In this document: in pieces, positions 18,214-26,989 of the stretch | Layout of the letters: each line of letters begins with the position of its first letter | How positions within the stretch are numbered: the stretch's first letter is position 1 | NCBI GenBank assembly: GCA_050015355.1 | Contig: JBEKBO010000009.1 | Location: 9,139-73,138 of the forward strand | Direction of reading: 5' to 3' | DNA: 64,000 nucleotides | From: CAWBRT01 sp050015355 | Lineage (GTDB): Bacteria; Acidobacteriota; Terriglobia; Terriglobales; Acidobacteriaceae | Position numbers and translations under genes: made by a program | The notes under the pieces: generated by a model | Seen by the model: the letters and a program-made list of their open reading frames with translations, nothing else | Databases searched by the model: none | What the model was told of the DNA's origin: nothing

Positions 18214-18405
18214 GCGGCGGCGAGCCGCACGATTTTGGCCGGCAACACTAGACCAGATCGCGGAAGGTATCCCCGCGAGGTAGCCGGGCTTCAGAGCCCG
18301 GCGATGATACTTTAAGGGCATACCGAATGTGAAATTGCTCTAATCCGGCACTTATGTCGTATCCCGGCGCGACAATCTGCCGGGAACACTGAAAGGTTTA
18401 AGAAA

Positions 18406-18591
18406 ATGGCAAATCCCAAGCGGAGACACTCCCAGCGCCGCACTTCGATCCGCCGCTCGCATGATCACCTGACGGCACATTCACTTTCCGAATGTCCCAA
18501 TTGCCACGAACGAAAAATGCCGCATCGCGCCTGCCCAAAATGCGGGTACTATAAAGGCCGCGAAGTTGTGGAAGTCGAGAAGGCAAGCTGA
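18406..18591 (+). CDS. rpmF: 50S ribosomal protein L32
   Basis: 61-residue L32. It has the usual MANPKRRHSQRRTSIRRSHD start and a zinc-ribbon pattern, CPNCHERKMPHRACPKCGYY, with all four cysteines, so it is the zinc-bound C+ form. AAAGGT and a purine-rich run lie just upstream. plsX begins 11 bases after its stop, which fits co-transcription. The 192-base gap after the DUF177 gene may contain its own promoter. Confidence 0.98.
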   Translation: MANPKRRHSQRRTSIRRSHDHLTAHSLSECPNCHERKMPHRACPKCGYYKGREVVEVEKAS

Positions 18592-18602
18592 CGTTCCGTG
18601 GC

Positions 18603-19688
18603 ATGGATTCACTTTTAACAATTGCGGTCGATGCAATGGGCTCCGACCGGGCTCCGAAGCCCGAGGTTGAAGGCGCCATTCTGGCGGCCAGGCATTACGG
18701 TGTCCGCGTACTGCTGGTGGGCAAAGAAGACGTGATTCGCGCCGAGATGGCCGTGCATCCGGCCGCCCTGCAATTGCCGATCGAGACCGTGCATGCCAGC
18801 GAAGTAATCGGCATGCAGGAAAAGGCGGCGCAAGCCGTCAAGCAGAAGCGCGACTCTTCGATGCGGGTTGGGCTGCGCCTGGTGCGTGAAAACCGGGCCG
18901 CTGGATTTGTTTCGGCGGGCAACACCGGCGCGGCAATGGTTACGGCCAAACTTGTGCTGGGAGTTCTGCCCGGGGTGGACCGTCCGGCACTGGCCGCGGT
19001 TTTTCCCACGGCGGCAGGCACCGCCTCGATCATGCTCGATGTGGGCGCCAACGTTGACTGCAAGCCCCACAACCTGCAGCAGTTCGCGATCATGGGCGAG
19101 ATCTACTTCCGCACCATGTTCGCCGGACGCTTCCCCAAGGCAGATTGCCCACGGGTCGGCTTGCTCTCGATTGGAGAAGAGGAATCCAAGGGCAACGAAC
19201 TCACGCACGAGACCTTCAAGATGCTGAAGACCATGCGCATGAACTTCGTTGGCAACGTCGAGGGACGGGACCTTTACAACGGCAACGTCGACGTCATTGT
19301 CTGTGACGGGTTCGTCGGTAACGTGGCGCTGAAAATATCCGAAGGGCTGGTCGACACGGTTCGCGCCATGCTGAAAGAGTCGCTGCAGGCAACAATCACT
19401 CGCCAGATGGGATACCTGCTGGCGCGGCGGGCCTTCCAGGACTTCAAGAAGCGGCTCGACTACTCAGAGTACGGTGGCGCGCCGCTGCTCGGCATTAAGG
19501 GCGTGGCGATCGTCAGCCATGGTTCATCGAACAGCCTGGCGATCAAGAACGCCATCCGGGTGGCCGCTGAATTCGCCAGGACGAATCTGAACACGAAAAT
19601 CGAGGAGCAGCTTCAGATTGCTGGTCATGCCTTGGGCCACGCCAACCACGCGGCGGCCAGGGAACCACATCCTTCGATTTCCGGCTGA
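18603..19688 (+). CDS. plsX: Phosphate acyltransferase PlsX
   Basis: 361-residue PlsX, which makes acyl-phosphate from acyl-ACP for PlsY in phospholipid synthesis. It is a peripheral membrane enzyme. The start MDSLLTIAVDAMGSDRAPK, then GFVSAGNTGAAMVTAKL, LLSIGEEESKGNEL, NVDVIVCDGFVGNVALK and GGAPLLGIKGVAIVSHGSS are typical. Family length is 330-350; the extra C-terminal 20 residues are His/Ala-rich. It follows rpmF by 11 bases, but the fabH-fabD-fabG genes that often follow plsX are absent; a glycosyltransferase starts 36 bases downstream. Confidence 0.96.
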   Translation: MDSLLTIAVDAMGSDRAPKPEVEGAILAARHYGVRVLLVGKEDVIRAEMAVHPAALQLPIETVHASEVIGMQEKAAQAVKQKRDSSMRVGLRLVRENRAAGFVSAGNTGAAMVTAKLVLGVLPGVDRPALAAVFPTAAGTASIMLDVGANVDCKPHNLQQFAIMGEIYFRTMFAGRFPKADCPRVGLLSIGEEESKGNELTHETFKMLKTMRMNFVGNVEGRDLYNGNVDVIVCDGFVGNVALKISEGLVDTVRAMLKESLQATITRQMGYLLARRAFQDFKKRLDYSEYGGAPLLGIKGVAIVSHGSSNSLAIKNAIRVAAEFARTNLNTKIEEQLQIAGHALGHANHAAAREPHPSISG

Positions 19689-19724
19689 ACCGGCGGCTCA
19701 GCACTCCTGAAGGGAAATTCCGTC

Positions 19725-20882
19725 GTGAGGATCGCAATCGACATCCGGCAGATGAGTGATTATGGCGTGGCTACGTACACCCGCAACGTGGTCCGCAACC
19801 TCGCGCGGATGGATCACGTCAACGAATACTTCCTGATCGGCATGGTCGAGCGGCTCAACGAAGTCGGCGAATTGCCGCCCAATTTTCATTGCGTTCCCTT
19901 TGAGGGCCACGACGGCAATACGAGTGGTTATTTTGATTTCCGCCGCACGGTGCGTGGCTTCCAATGCGATCTGATCCACTTTCCGCAGATGTTCTGGCGG
20001 CCGCGCATGCCCGGCTGTCCCTATGTCGTCACCGTTCACGATCTGCTCGACTACATGTACCGCAACAATTCTCAGTCCAGTTTCACGCGTACGGTGCGCT
20101 TCCACCTGACCCGGCGCATGCTGCACGGAGCGGCGAAGATCTTCGCGGTTTCCAATTTCACCAAGCAGGATTTGACGCGGCTTTTCGATGTGCCGCCCGA
20201 CAAGATCGAGGTCGTTTACAACGCGCTCGACGACCGCTTCCTTCTCGGGCACGCGACATCGGACGATCGTGCCATGATCGCCGAGCGTTACCAGGTGAAC
20301 TACCCCTTTATTCTGTACGCCGGGCGAATCAGTCCGCACAAGAACATTGTGCGCATCATCGAAGCGTTTTCGGCTCTGAAATCGGAACTGGCCAAAAATG
20401 ATTACGTTCCCGATCTCAAGCTGGTCATCATCGGCGATCAGGTCTCCAAGCATCCCGACCTGCGGAGGGCGGTGATCAAAAGCGCCGTGCAATTCGACGT
20501 GCGCTTTCTCGGCTTCGTGCCGGTCGACGTGCTGCGCATCTTCTACGACTTGGCAAAGATCTTCGTCTTCCCGTCGCTCTACGAAGGTTTCGGGCTGCCG
20601 CCGCTGGAGGCCATGGCGCATGACACACCCGTAGTGGCCTCCAACGTGACGGCGGTTCCGGAGGTGCTGGGCAACGCCGCCGTGCTCGTCAACCCGGAAA
20701 ACGTCTTCGAGATAAGCCGCGCGCTGTATCGCGTGCTGCTCGATCAGTCTCTGCGCGAAAGAATGAAAGCCGCAGGGCGGGATAGAGTCCGGCGCTACTC
20801 GTGGCAAACCTCCGTGCGCAGCATCCTGGACGTTTATCAGGCGGTCGCGAGCCAATCCGCGGCTGCCGCCAGTCGCTCCTAG
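19725..20882 (+). CDS. Glycosyltransferase family 4 (GT-B fold)
   Basis: 385-residue cytoplasmic glycosyltransferase. The N-terminal Rossmann half begins MRIAIDIRQMSDYGVATY and contains DLIHFPQMFW and VVTVHDLLDYM. The C-terminal donor-binding half has YAGRISPHKNIVRIIEAF and the EX7E signature in LYEGFGLPPLEAMAHDTPVV, followed by SNVTAVPEVLGNAA. The start is GTG with GGAAATT-type purines upstream; no strong site. It follows plsX by 36 bases and may be co-transcribed. Donor and acceptor sugars cannot be told. Confidence 0.88.
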   Translation: MRIAIDIRQMSDYGVATYTRNVVRNLARMDHVNEYFLIGMVERLNEVGELPPNFHCVPFEGHDGNTSGYFDFRRTVRGFQCDLIHFPQMFWRPRMPGCPYVVTVHDLLDYMYRNNSQSSFTRTVRFHLTRRMLHGAAKIFAVSNFTKQDLTRLFDVPPDKIEVVYNALDDRFLLGHATSDDRAMIAERYQVNYPFILYAGRISPHKNIVRIIEAFSALKSELAKNDYVPDLKLVIIGDQVSKHPDLRRAVIKSAVQFDVRFLGFVPVDVLRIFYDLAKIFVFPSLYEGFGLPPLEAMAHDTPVVASNVTAVPEVLGNAAVLVNPENVFEISRALYRVLLDQSLRERMKAAGRDRVRRYSWQTSVRSILDVYQAVASQSAAAASRS

Positions 20883-20901
20883 AGCCTCTGAAGAGATTCG
20901 C

Positions 20902-21822
20902 CTAGCCTCGTTCCTTCTGGAAGAGGTATGGCCCGTTCTGTTGCGCCGCCATCAATTCCAACACCTTCATGAAGGCGCGTGCCGCGTGCGACAGGCTGGC
21001 CCCGCGCCGATATACGAGTCGCACCTTGCGCTCCATCTGTAATTCTTTTACTGGTATTTGCACCAGCTCGCCGCGATTGATCTCGGCTTCGACGGCGATC
21101 CGCGGCAGCAGCGCGACTCCGTTTCCCATGGCGACAAACTGCTTGATGGCCTCGATATTCGGCAGCTCGACCGGCATGTGCAGGGCCGTCTTGTGCTTGG
21201 CGAAAGCCTGAAGAACCTTTTCGCGATAGGGCGAGCGCACATTGTGAGCGACGAAAAACTCGGCGCCAAGCTCGCGGATGCTGACCTCCTGCGAGGTCGC
21301 AAGCGGATGACCCGGATAAACGACAAAAGCTATCTCATCGACATAAACGATGATGGAGTTGAGCTGTTCGTCATCCGGACGGAACGACAGCATGCCGAGC
21401 TCAACGTGGTGGTTCACGACCGAGCGGGCGACGTCGGCGGCGAGAGAGCGTTGCACTTCGATATGAATGGTCGGATGAAGGCGGCGGAAACGATGCAGCG
21501 CAACCAGCAGGTACAACACCGTGAACTCGTTGGCGGCAATGCTCACCTTGCCATGTTGCAATTCCCTTAGTTCCCGCAGGGCATCGCGCGCCCGGCCACG
21601 CAGGTTCAGCAGCTCCTCGGCATACTTCAGCAACAGCGCTCCGGCATCGGTTACGGCGCCGTCACGCGACGAGCGCTCGAAGAGGGTCTCGCCGATCTCG
21701 TCTTCCAGCTTGCTGATGGTTTGGCTCACCGCCGACTGCGTCCGGTGCAGCCGTCCGGCGGCGCGCGAAAAGCCTTTCTCTTCAACTACCGCAAGAAATG
21801 TCTCCAACTGGAAAAGATCCAT
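20902..21822 (-). CDS. LysR-family transcriptional regulator
   Basis: 306-residue LysR-type regulator. The winged helix-turn-helix is residues 1-60 (LETFLAVVEEKGFSRAAGRL, TQSAVSQTISKLEDEIGE), joined by a linker helix to a periplasmic-binding-like effector domain (about 90-295). It is transcribed away from leuA, with 177 bases between the two starts. By the usual logic of the family it may regulate itself and the leu genes, but no site has been proved. A LeuO/LeuR-like role is inference only. Confidence 0.9.
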   Translation of the reverse strand: MDLFQLETFLAVVEEKGFSRAAGRLHRTQSAVSQTISKLEDEIGETLFERSSRDGAVTDAGALLLKYAEELLNLRGRARDALRELRELQHGKVSIAANEFTVLYLLVALHRFRRLHPTIHIEVQRSLAADVARSVVNHHVELGMLSFRPDDEQLNSIIVYVDEIAFVVYPGHPLATSQEVSIRELGAEFFVAHNVRSPYREKVLQAFAKHKTALHMPVELPNIEAIKQFVAMGNGVALLPRIAVEAEINRGELVQIPVKELQMERKVRLVYRRGASLSHAARAFMKVLELMAAQQNGPYLFQKERG

Positions 21823-21886
21823 GCATCACCTTTCGCCCGAGCGATTCTTGTCGTATCACCCGCCGCCCGGGACTGTTCACGAAAAC

Positions 21887-21929
21887 CTTATTAAATCACA
21901 CCTACTAATGGTAATGGAATAATAATAAG
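21887..21929. promoter_or_regulatory. Candidate LysR operator between lysR gene and leuA
   Basis: An inverted repeat CTTATTA (21887-21893) and TAATAAG (21923-21929), with a smaller ATTA-N12-TAAT dyad inside, lies midway in the AT-rich part of the divergent gap. LysR regulators bind such interrupted dyads. AT-richness makes chance matches likely. Confidence 0.35.
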
Positions 21930-21999
21930 TTTGACTAATTAGCCCGAAACCGCGCAAGGTAGAAAAATCAGACACACCCAATGGGGGAGGGACTCGACC

Positions 22000-23196
22000 G
22001 TGACTAATGAACGCGTACTGATTTTCGACACGTCCTTGCGTGATGGCGAGCAGGCTCCGGGATGCAGCATGACCGTGAATGAGAAGCTGCGTCTTGCTCA
22101 TAAGCTGGAAGATCTCGGCGTCGATATCATCGAAGCTGGTTTTCCCATCGCCTCGACCGGCGACTTCGAAGCGGTTCAGCGGGTTTCACGCGAAATGAGA
22201 AGTGCGTCTGTCGCCGCGCTGGCGCGCTGCCGGCGTGAAGATATTTCGCTGGCATGGAATGCCCTGCGCGACGCGCGTCAACCGCGCATTCACGCCTTTC
22301 TTGCCACTTCCGATATTCATCTTGCCTGCAAGTTGAAGATCACGCGCGAAGACGCCCTGCGGCAGGTTGGCGAGTGCGTTCAATATGCGCGTTCCTTGTG
22401 CCAGGATGTGGAATTCTCGCCGGAGGACGCGACCCGGTCGGAAGTGGAGTTTCTCTGCAAAGTGCTGGAAGTCGCCATCGAGGCCGGCGCGACCACGCTG
22501 AACATTCCCGACACGGTGGGCTACGCAACTCCGGGCGACTTCGGCGAACTGATCCGCGCCATCAGGTCGAGAGTTAAAGGTGTCGAGAACGCGGTGATTT
22601 CCGTGCATTGCCACAACGACCTTGGATTGGCCGTGGCCAACTCGCTGGCCGGCATAGAGGCTGGCGCCCGCCAGGTCGAGTGCACCGTGAACGGCATCGG
22701 CGAGCGCGCCGGCAATGCCGCCCTGGAAGAAGTTGTCATGTCCATGCACGTGCGCAACGACCGCCTGCCCTTCGAGAGCGGCGTAAAGCGCAGCGAAATC
22801 TATTCCGCCAGCCGCATGCTTTCCGAGGTTATCGGTTTCCAGGTGCAGCCGAACAAGGCCATCGTCGGACGCAACGCGTTCGCTCACGAAGCAGGCATTC
22901 ACCAGCATGGCGTTATCAGCAATCCTCTCTGTTATGAGATCATGACACCGGAGTCGGTCGGGGTTCCCGCCAATCATCTGGTGCTGGGCAAGCACTCCGG
23001 CAGGCACGCGCTGCTGATGCGCTACGAAGAGTTGGGCTTCCCGTTGACCAAGCAGGAGTTGCAATCGGCTTACGAGCGCTTCACGCAGTTGGCAGACCGC
23101 AAGAAAAAGATTTACGATCAGGATCTGCTTTCGCTGCTGACGGAGAAGCCGGCAATGTCGAACGAAGGGAGCCGCTCGACGGCGTTTATGCAATGA
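22000..23196 (+). CDS. leuA: 2-isopropylmalate synthase, short form
   Basis: 398-residue enzyme condensing acetyl-CoA with 2-ketoisovalerate, the first step of leucine synthesis. The DRE-TIM barrel is complete: DTSLRDGEQAPG, GFPIAS, NIPDTVGYATP, metal ligands in VHCHNDLG, and NGIGERAGNA. The linker subdomains follow with AFAHEAGIHQHG and LGKHSGRHAL. The protein ends there: the C-terminal LeuA_dimer regulatory domain (about 120 residues) that binds leucine is absent. The GTG start has GGGAGG nine bases upstream. Its TGA overlaps the leuB ATG. A homocitrate- or citramalate-synthase-like activity is possible but the leuBCD context favours LeuA. Confidence 0.88.
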   Translation: MTNERVLIFDTSLRDGEQAPGCSMTVNEKLRLAHKLEDLGVDIIEAGFPIASTGDFEAVQRVSREMRSASVAALARCRREDISLAWNALRDARQPRIHAFLATSDIHLACKLKITREDALRQVGECVQYARSLCQDVEFSPEDATRSEVEFLCKVLEVAIEAGATTLNIPDTVGYATPGDFGELIRAIRSRVKGVENAVISVHCHNDLGLAVANSLAGIEAGARQVECTVNGIGERAGNAALEEVVMSMHVRNDRLPFESGVKRSEIYSASRMLSEVIGFQVQPNKAIVGRNAFAHEAGIHQHGVISNPLCYEIMTPESVGVPANHLVLGKHSGRHALLMRYEELGFPLTKQELQSAYERFTQLADRKKKIYDQDLLSLLTEKPAMSNEGSRSTAFMQ

Positions 23197-24290
23197 ATCT
23201 GAAGATAGCTGTTCTGCCCGGCGACGGAGTTGGGCCTGAAGTGACTCGCGAAGCCGTGCGGGTGCTCCGCGCGGTCTCCGAGGTAAACGGTTACGAGTTT
23301 GAATTTCGCGAATACCTGATCGGTGGCGCGGCGATCGACGCCGCGGAACAGCCGCTTCCACAACGCACCCTCGACGGATGCCGCGAAAGCGACGCCGTGC
23401 TTCTAGGCGCCGTGGGCGGCCCGCAATACGACGCTTTGCCGGCTGAACGGCGTCCTGAGGCGGGCATCCTCGGCCTGCGTAAGGCGCTCGGCGTTTTTGC
23501 CAATCTGCGTCCGGCGATAGCTTACGAAGCGGTCGCCGACTGCTCTCCCATTCGCGCCGAGGTCTTGCGCGGAGCCAATGTGCTGATCGTGCGCGAACTG
23601 CTCGGCGGCCTCTATTTCGGCCAGCCCCGCGGACGCGACGAGCACGGCGCTTACGACACCATGCGGTATTCCCCGCAGGAGATTGAGCGCGTAGCCCGGA
23701 TCGCCTTCGAGCAGGCTCGTCATCGGTGCCACCACGTCACCTCCGTGGATAAGGCCAACGTGCTGGAAACGTCACGCCTCTGGCGGCAGGTGCTCACCGA
23801 TCTGGCGCGGGAATATCCGGACGTGAGGCTCGATCACGCATACGTCGACTCTTTCGCCATGCAGTTGATCTCGACCCCGTCGCGCTTTGACGTGGTGGTC
23901 ACGGAGAACTTGTTCGGCGACGTGCTTTCCGACGAATCGGCGGTTCTGAGCGGTTCGCTGGGCATGCTGGGTTCGGCCAGCATCGGCGGCAAAGTTGGTC
24001 TTTTCGAACCGATCCATGGCTCCGCGCCCGATATCGCGGGGAAAAACATCGCCAATCCCATCGGAGCGATTGCCTCGGCCGCCATGCTGTTGCGCTTCGC
24101 CGCCGGTCTGCATCGCGACGCCGATGACGTTGAGGCCGCAATCGCGCGCACGCTGGAGAAGGGTTGCGTGACCGCCGACTTGCGGAGCGAGAAGCGCAAG
24201 ACGGTAGCCACGACGCGCGAGGTCGGCGACGAAATCGAGCGGGCGCTGACGGATTTGCTCAGCCAGCACCTTGCCTATCACGCGGTGTAA
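23193..24290 (+). CDS. leuB: 3-isopropylmalate dehydrogenase
   Basis: 365-residue NAD-dependent enzyme oxidising and decarboxylating 3-isopropylmalate. It begins with IAVLPGDGVGPEVTREAV; LGAVGGPQYD, RELLGGLYFGQPRG, the substrate loop with TSVDKANVLETSRLW, ENLFGDVLSDE and the NAD loop EPIHGSAPDIAGKNIANP all fit LeuB rather than isocitrate dehydrogenase. Its ATG overlaps the leuA stop by four bases, giving translational coupling. leuC follows after 40 bases containing a tandem 17-base repeat. Confidence 0.96.
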   Translation: MNLKIAVLPGDGVGPEVTREAVRVLRAVSEVNGYEFEFREYLIGGAAIDAAEQPLPQRTLDGCRESDAVLLGAVGGPQYDALPAERRPEAGILGLRKALGVFANLRPAIAYEAVADCSPIRAEVLRGANVLIVRELLGGLYFGQPRGRDEHGAYDTMRYSPQEIERVARIAFEQARHRCHHVTSVDKANVLETSRLWRQVLTDLAREYPDVRLDHAYVDSFAMQLISTPSRFDVVVTENLFGDVLSDESAVLSGSLGMLGSASIGGKVGLFEPIHGSAPDIAGKNIANPIGAIASAAMLLRFAAGLHRDADDVEAAIARTLEKGCVTADLRSEKRKTVATTREVGDEIERALTDLLSQHLAYHAV

Positions 24291-24293
24291 TAA

Positions 24294-24327
24294 AATTTAC
24301 GCTGTAAGAGAATTTACGCGGTAAGAG
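24294..24327 (+). repeat. Tandem 17-base repeat in the leuB-leuC gap
   Basis: Two adjacent copies of AATTTACGC(T/G)GTAAGAG, 24294-24310 and 24311-24327, differ by one base. The second ends four bases before the leuC ATG, so its TAAGAG acts as the only purine-rich ribosome site. A slip duplication is the simplest reading. Confidence 0.75.
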
Positions 24328-24330
24328 AAA

Positions 24331-25758
24331 ATGTCACAACCACGCACTCTGTTTGAAAAACTTTGGGACAGCCACGTCGTCCGCCACGCCGAAGGCGAGC
24401 CGGCTCTCCTGTTTATTGATCTGCACCTGGTGCATGAGGTTACGTCTCCGCAGGCCTTTGAGGGTCTGCGCATCGCCGGCCGCAAGGTGCGCCGCACCGA
24501 TCTCACGGTTGCCACGGTGGATCACAACATTCCCACCACGACCGCCGACCGCTTCCGGATTACCGACCTGGTCGCCAAGCAGCAGGTGGAAGCTCTGCGC
24601 GCAAATTGCGCCGCGTTCGGCATCGAGTTGTTCGATGTCGGTACGGTTGAACAGGGCATTGTGCACGTCATCGGGCCGGAGCTTGGTTACACCCAGCCCG
24701 GCAAGACGATTGTCTGCGGCGACAGTCACACCAGCACGCACGGAGCCTTCGGCGCGCTGGCGATCGGCATCGGAACCTCGGAAGTGGAACACGTGCTGGC
24801 CACGCAGTGCCTGCAACAGCACCGGCCCAAGGCCATGCGCGTGCGCGTCGATGGCAGGCTGCCCGAAGGCGTTACGGCCAAGGACCTCGCGCTGGCCATC
24901 ATCGGCAAAATCGGCACCGATGGAGGCGCCGGCCACGTCATCGAATATGCCGGCGAGGCAGTCCGCGCGCTCTCCATGGAAGGCCGTATGACGTTGTGCA
25001 ACCTGAGCATCGAAAGCGGCGCGCGGGCCGGAATGGTGGCACCCGACGAGACTACGTTCGCCTATGTCAAGGGCCGCAGGGCTGCGCCCAAGGGCGCCGG
25101 CTGGGATAAGTCTGTGGCCTACTGGCGCACGCTGGCCACGGACGAGGGCGCCAGGTTCGATAAGGAAGTTTCGCTCAATGGCTCGGAGTTGACACCGTAC
25201 GTCACCTGGGGCACAAACCCGGGAATGGTCTCGCCCATCACCGGACGCGTACCGAATCCCCAGGACGCCGCCAGCGATGCGGAGAGGAGCGCTCTTGAGC
25301 GTGCGCTCAGCTATATGGCGCTGAAGCCCGGGACGCAACTCACCGACATCGCCATCGACCGTGTCTTCATCGGCTCCTGCACCAACGGACGCCTTGACGA
25401 CCTTCGCGCCGCCGCCCGCGTTCTGCGCGGCTACAAGATTCACCCGAAGGTCCACGCCATGATCGTTCCCGGATCGCAGGCGGTGAAGGCCGCCGCCGAG
25501 CAGGAAGGGCTGCATCGCATCTTCCTGGAAGCGGGAGCGGAGTGGCGCGAATCGGGCTGCTCGATGTGTCTGGGGATGAACCCCGACATCTTGCAGTCGG
25601 GCCAGCGCTGCGCTGCCACCAGCAACCGCAACTTCGAAGGACGCCAGGGCAAGGGCGGCCGCACGCACCTCGTCAGTCCGGCAATGGCCGCCGCCGCCGC
25701 CGTCGCCGGGCACTTCACCGACGTTCGCGCCTGGCAATTCAAGGATCAGGAAAAATGA
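24331..25758 (+). CDS. leuC: 3-isopropylmalate dehydratase large subunit
   Basis: 475-residue aconitase-family subunit carrying the [4Fe-4S] cluster; with LeuD it isomerises 2- to 3-isopropylmalate. It starts MSQPRTLFEKLWDSHVV. VCGDSHTSTHGAFGALAIG, the first cluster cysteine in IGSCTNGRLDDL, and two more in SGCSMCLGMNPD are present, along with RNFEGRQGKGGRTHLVSP. Length matches the bacterial LeuC type (about 465-475). Its stop overlaps the leuD ATG by four bases. Confidence 0.97.
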   Translation: MSQPRTLFEKLWDSHVVRHAEGEPALLFIDLHLVHEVTSPQAFEGLRIAGRKVRRTDLTVATVDHNIPTTTADRFRITDLVAKQQVEALRANCAAFGIELFDVGTVEQGIVHVIGPELGYTQPGKTIVCGDSHTSTHGAFGALAIGIGTSEVEHVLATQCLQQHRPKAMRVRVDGRLPEGVTAKDLALAIIGKIGTDGGAGHVIEYAGEAVRALSMEGRMTLCNLSIESGARAGMVAPDETTFAYVKGRRAAPKGAGWDKSVAYWRTLATDEGARFDKEVSLNGSELTPYVTWGTNPGMVSPITGRVPNPQDAASDAERSALERALSYMALKPGTQLTDIAIDRVFIGSCTNGRLDDLRAAARVLRGYKIHPKVHAMIVPGSQAVKAAAEQEGLHRIFLEAGAEWRESGCSMCLGMNPDILQSGQRCAATSNRNFEGRQGKGGRTHLVSPAMAAAAAVAGHFTDVRAWQFKDQEK

Positions 25759-26348
25759 AACCGTTGCGTGTACACAAAGGAATCGCGGTGCCGATGCATA
25801 AGATCAACATCGATACCGACCAGATCATTCCCAAGCAGTTCATCAAGCGCATCGAGCGCACGGGTTACGGTGACTTCCTGTTTTATGACTGGCGCTTCCG
25901 GCCCGACGGCAGCGAAGAGCCCTCGTTTGTGCTCAATCACCCCGTATTCCGCAAGGGCAGCATCTTGATCGGAGGACGGAATTTCGGTTGCGGATCTTCT
26001 CGCGAGCACGCGCCGTGGGCGCTCTCCGATTTCGGTATCCGCGTCGTAATTGCGCCGTCATTCGCCGACATCTTTTTCAACAATTGCGCCAAGAACGGGA
26101 TGCTGACGGTGATTCTCAGCGAGGAGCAGGTCGCCGAGCTGGCGCGCCGGGCGCAGGAAAAACCCGGTCACCAATTGACCGTCGATCTGGAAAACCAGAC
26201 GGTTTCCGACGATCAAGGCTTTCGCGCCGCGTTCTCAATCGACCCCTTCAAACGCCATTGCCTGCTGCACGGGTTGGATGACATCAGCCTGACCCTGCAA
26301 CACGAGGCGGATATTGAGGCTTTCGAAAAGAAGCGCGTTCAGTTCTGA
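25755..26348 (+). CDS. leuD: 3-isopropylmalate dehydratase small subunit
   Basis: 197-residue swivel subunit of isopropylmalate isomerase. It begins MKPLRVHKGIAVPMHKINID, and contains TDQIIPKQFIKR, ILIGGRNFGCGSSREHAPWA and FNNCAKNGMLTV. A longer frame opens at 25542 inside leuC, but the ATG at 25755, overlapping the leuC stop as ATGA, gives the family start. It is the last gene of leuABCD and is followed at once by a terminator. Confidence 0.97.
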   Translation: MKPLRVHKGIAVPMHKINIDTDQIIPKQFIKRIERTGYGDFLFYDWRFRPDGSEEPSFVLNHPVFRKGSILIGGRNFGCGSSREHAPWALSDFGIRVVIAPSFADIFFNNCAKNGMLTVILSEEQVAELARRAQEKPGHQLTVDLENQTVSDDQGFRAAFSIDPFKRHCLLHGLDDISLTLQHEADIEAFEKKRVQF

Positions 26349-26371
26349 CCGGTCTGCCGTGATCGCGTTAC

Positions 26372-26400
26372 ACGGGCGTCGAGAGACGCCCGTTTCTATT
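26372..26400 (+). terminator. Rho-independent terminator after leuD
   Basis: Perfect stem ACGGGCGTC/GACGCCCGT around a GAGA loop, followed by TTCTATT, 24 bases after the leuD stop. It closes the leuABCD transcript. Confidence 0.85.
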
Positions 26401-26414
26401 GCGTCTTGCCGGAT

Positions 26415-26861
26415 TTATGACACCGGCTCAAGCGGAGCGCGGCAAATGTCCGACAGGTGCTGGTGAGCCAAGACAAGTTTGCCGTACTCATCGAGCGTAA
26501 ACACGTCGGTTCCACGGCCATCGGCGACCGCTCGATTGTATCTCTTGCCCAGGATCGGCTCTACCAGGTTCCTGCCGTAGGAGCGGTAAGTGTAAACGGC
26601 CAAAGCCACATTGTCGGCCAAGAGCTTTACTTCAATGGGCGAAGTGATCTCAGCGGTGTAGCTCGTGCCGGGCTTGAAATACTCGCGTTCCCTGCGGGCA
26701 GCGGAGACGCGCCCCAGCTCTGGACGCGTCGTGAACGCATTGAAAGACAGCGCGTCGTAAGCGTACATCGCCGGCAACTCGCCGGGTTTCTTCTCCGCCA
26801 TGGCTATTAAGTACTGGCGCACCGCCGCCTGCACTTGCTCCACCGTGATCTTTTGGGACAT
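26415..26861 (-). CDS. NTF2/SnoaL-like protein, paralogue 1
   Basis: 148-residue NTF2/SnoaL-fold protein. An N-terminal helix pair (ITVEQVQAAVRQYLIAMAEK) is followed by the curved-sheet core with ITSPIEVKLLADNVALAVYT, and it ends near AHQHLSDICRAPLEP. No catalytic residues can be assigned. The longer frame to 26921 is discounted because GGAGG sits five bases before the ATG at 26861. It is the most diverged of three tandem paralogues (others at 26990 and 28294) downstream of tyrA. There is no signal peptide. The function is unknown. Confidence 0.7.
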   Translation of the reverse strand: MSQKITVEQVQAAVRQYLIAMAEKKPGELPAMYAYDALSFNAFTTRPELGRVSAARREREYFKPGTSYTAEITSPIEVKLLADNVALAVYTYRSYGRNLVEPILGKRYNRAVADGRGTDVFTLDEYGKLVLAHQHLSDICRAPLEPVS

Positions 26862-26989
26862 AGGCGCCTCCGCGACCGTCTGTATTACCTTGGGGGAGAA
26901 AGCGTAACCCATTGCCGGCAATCTGTAACATTACGGAAGTAACTGCCTGCGCCATGCGAGGGGATTGGAGTATTTCAGGCCCGCCGGAG

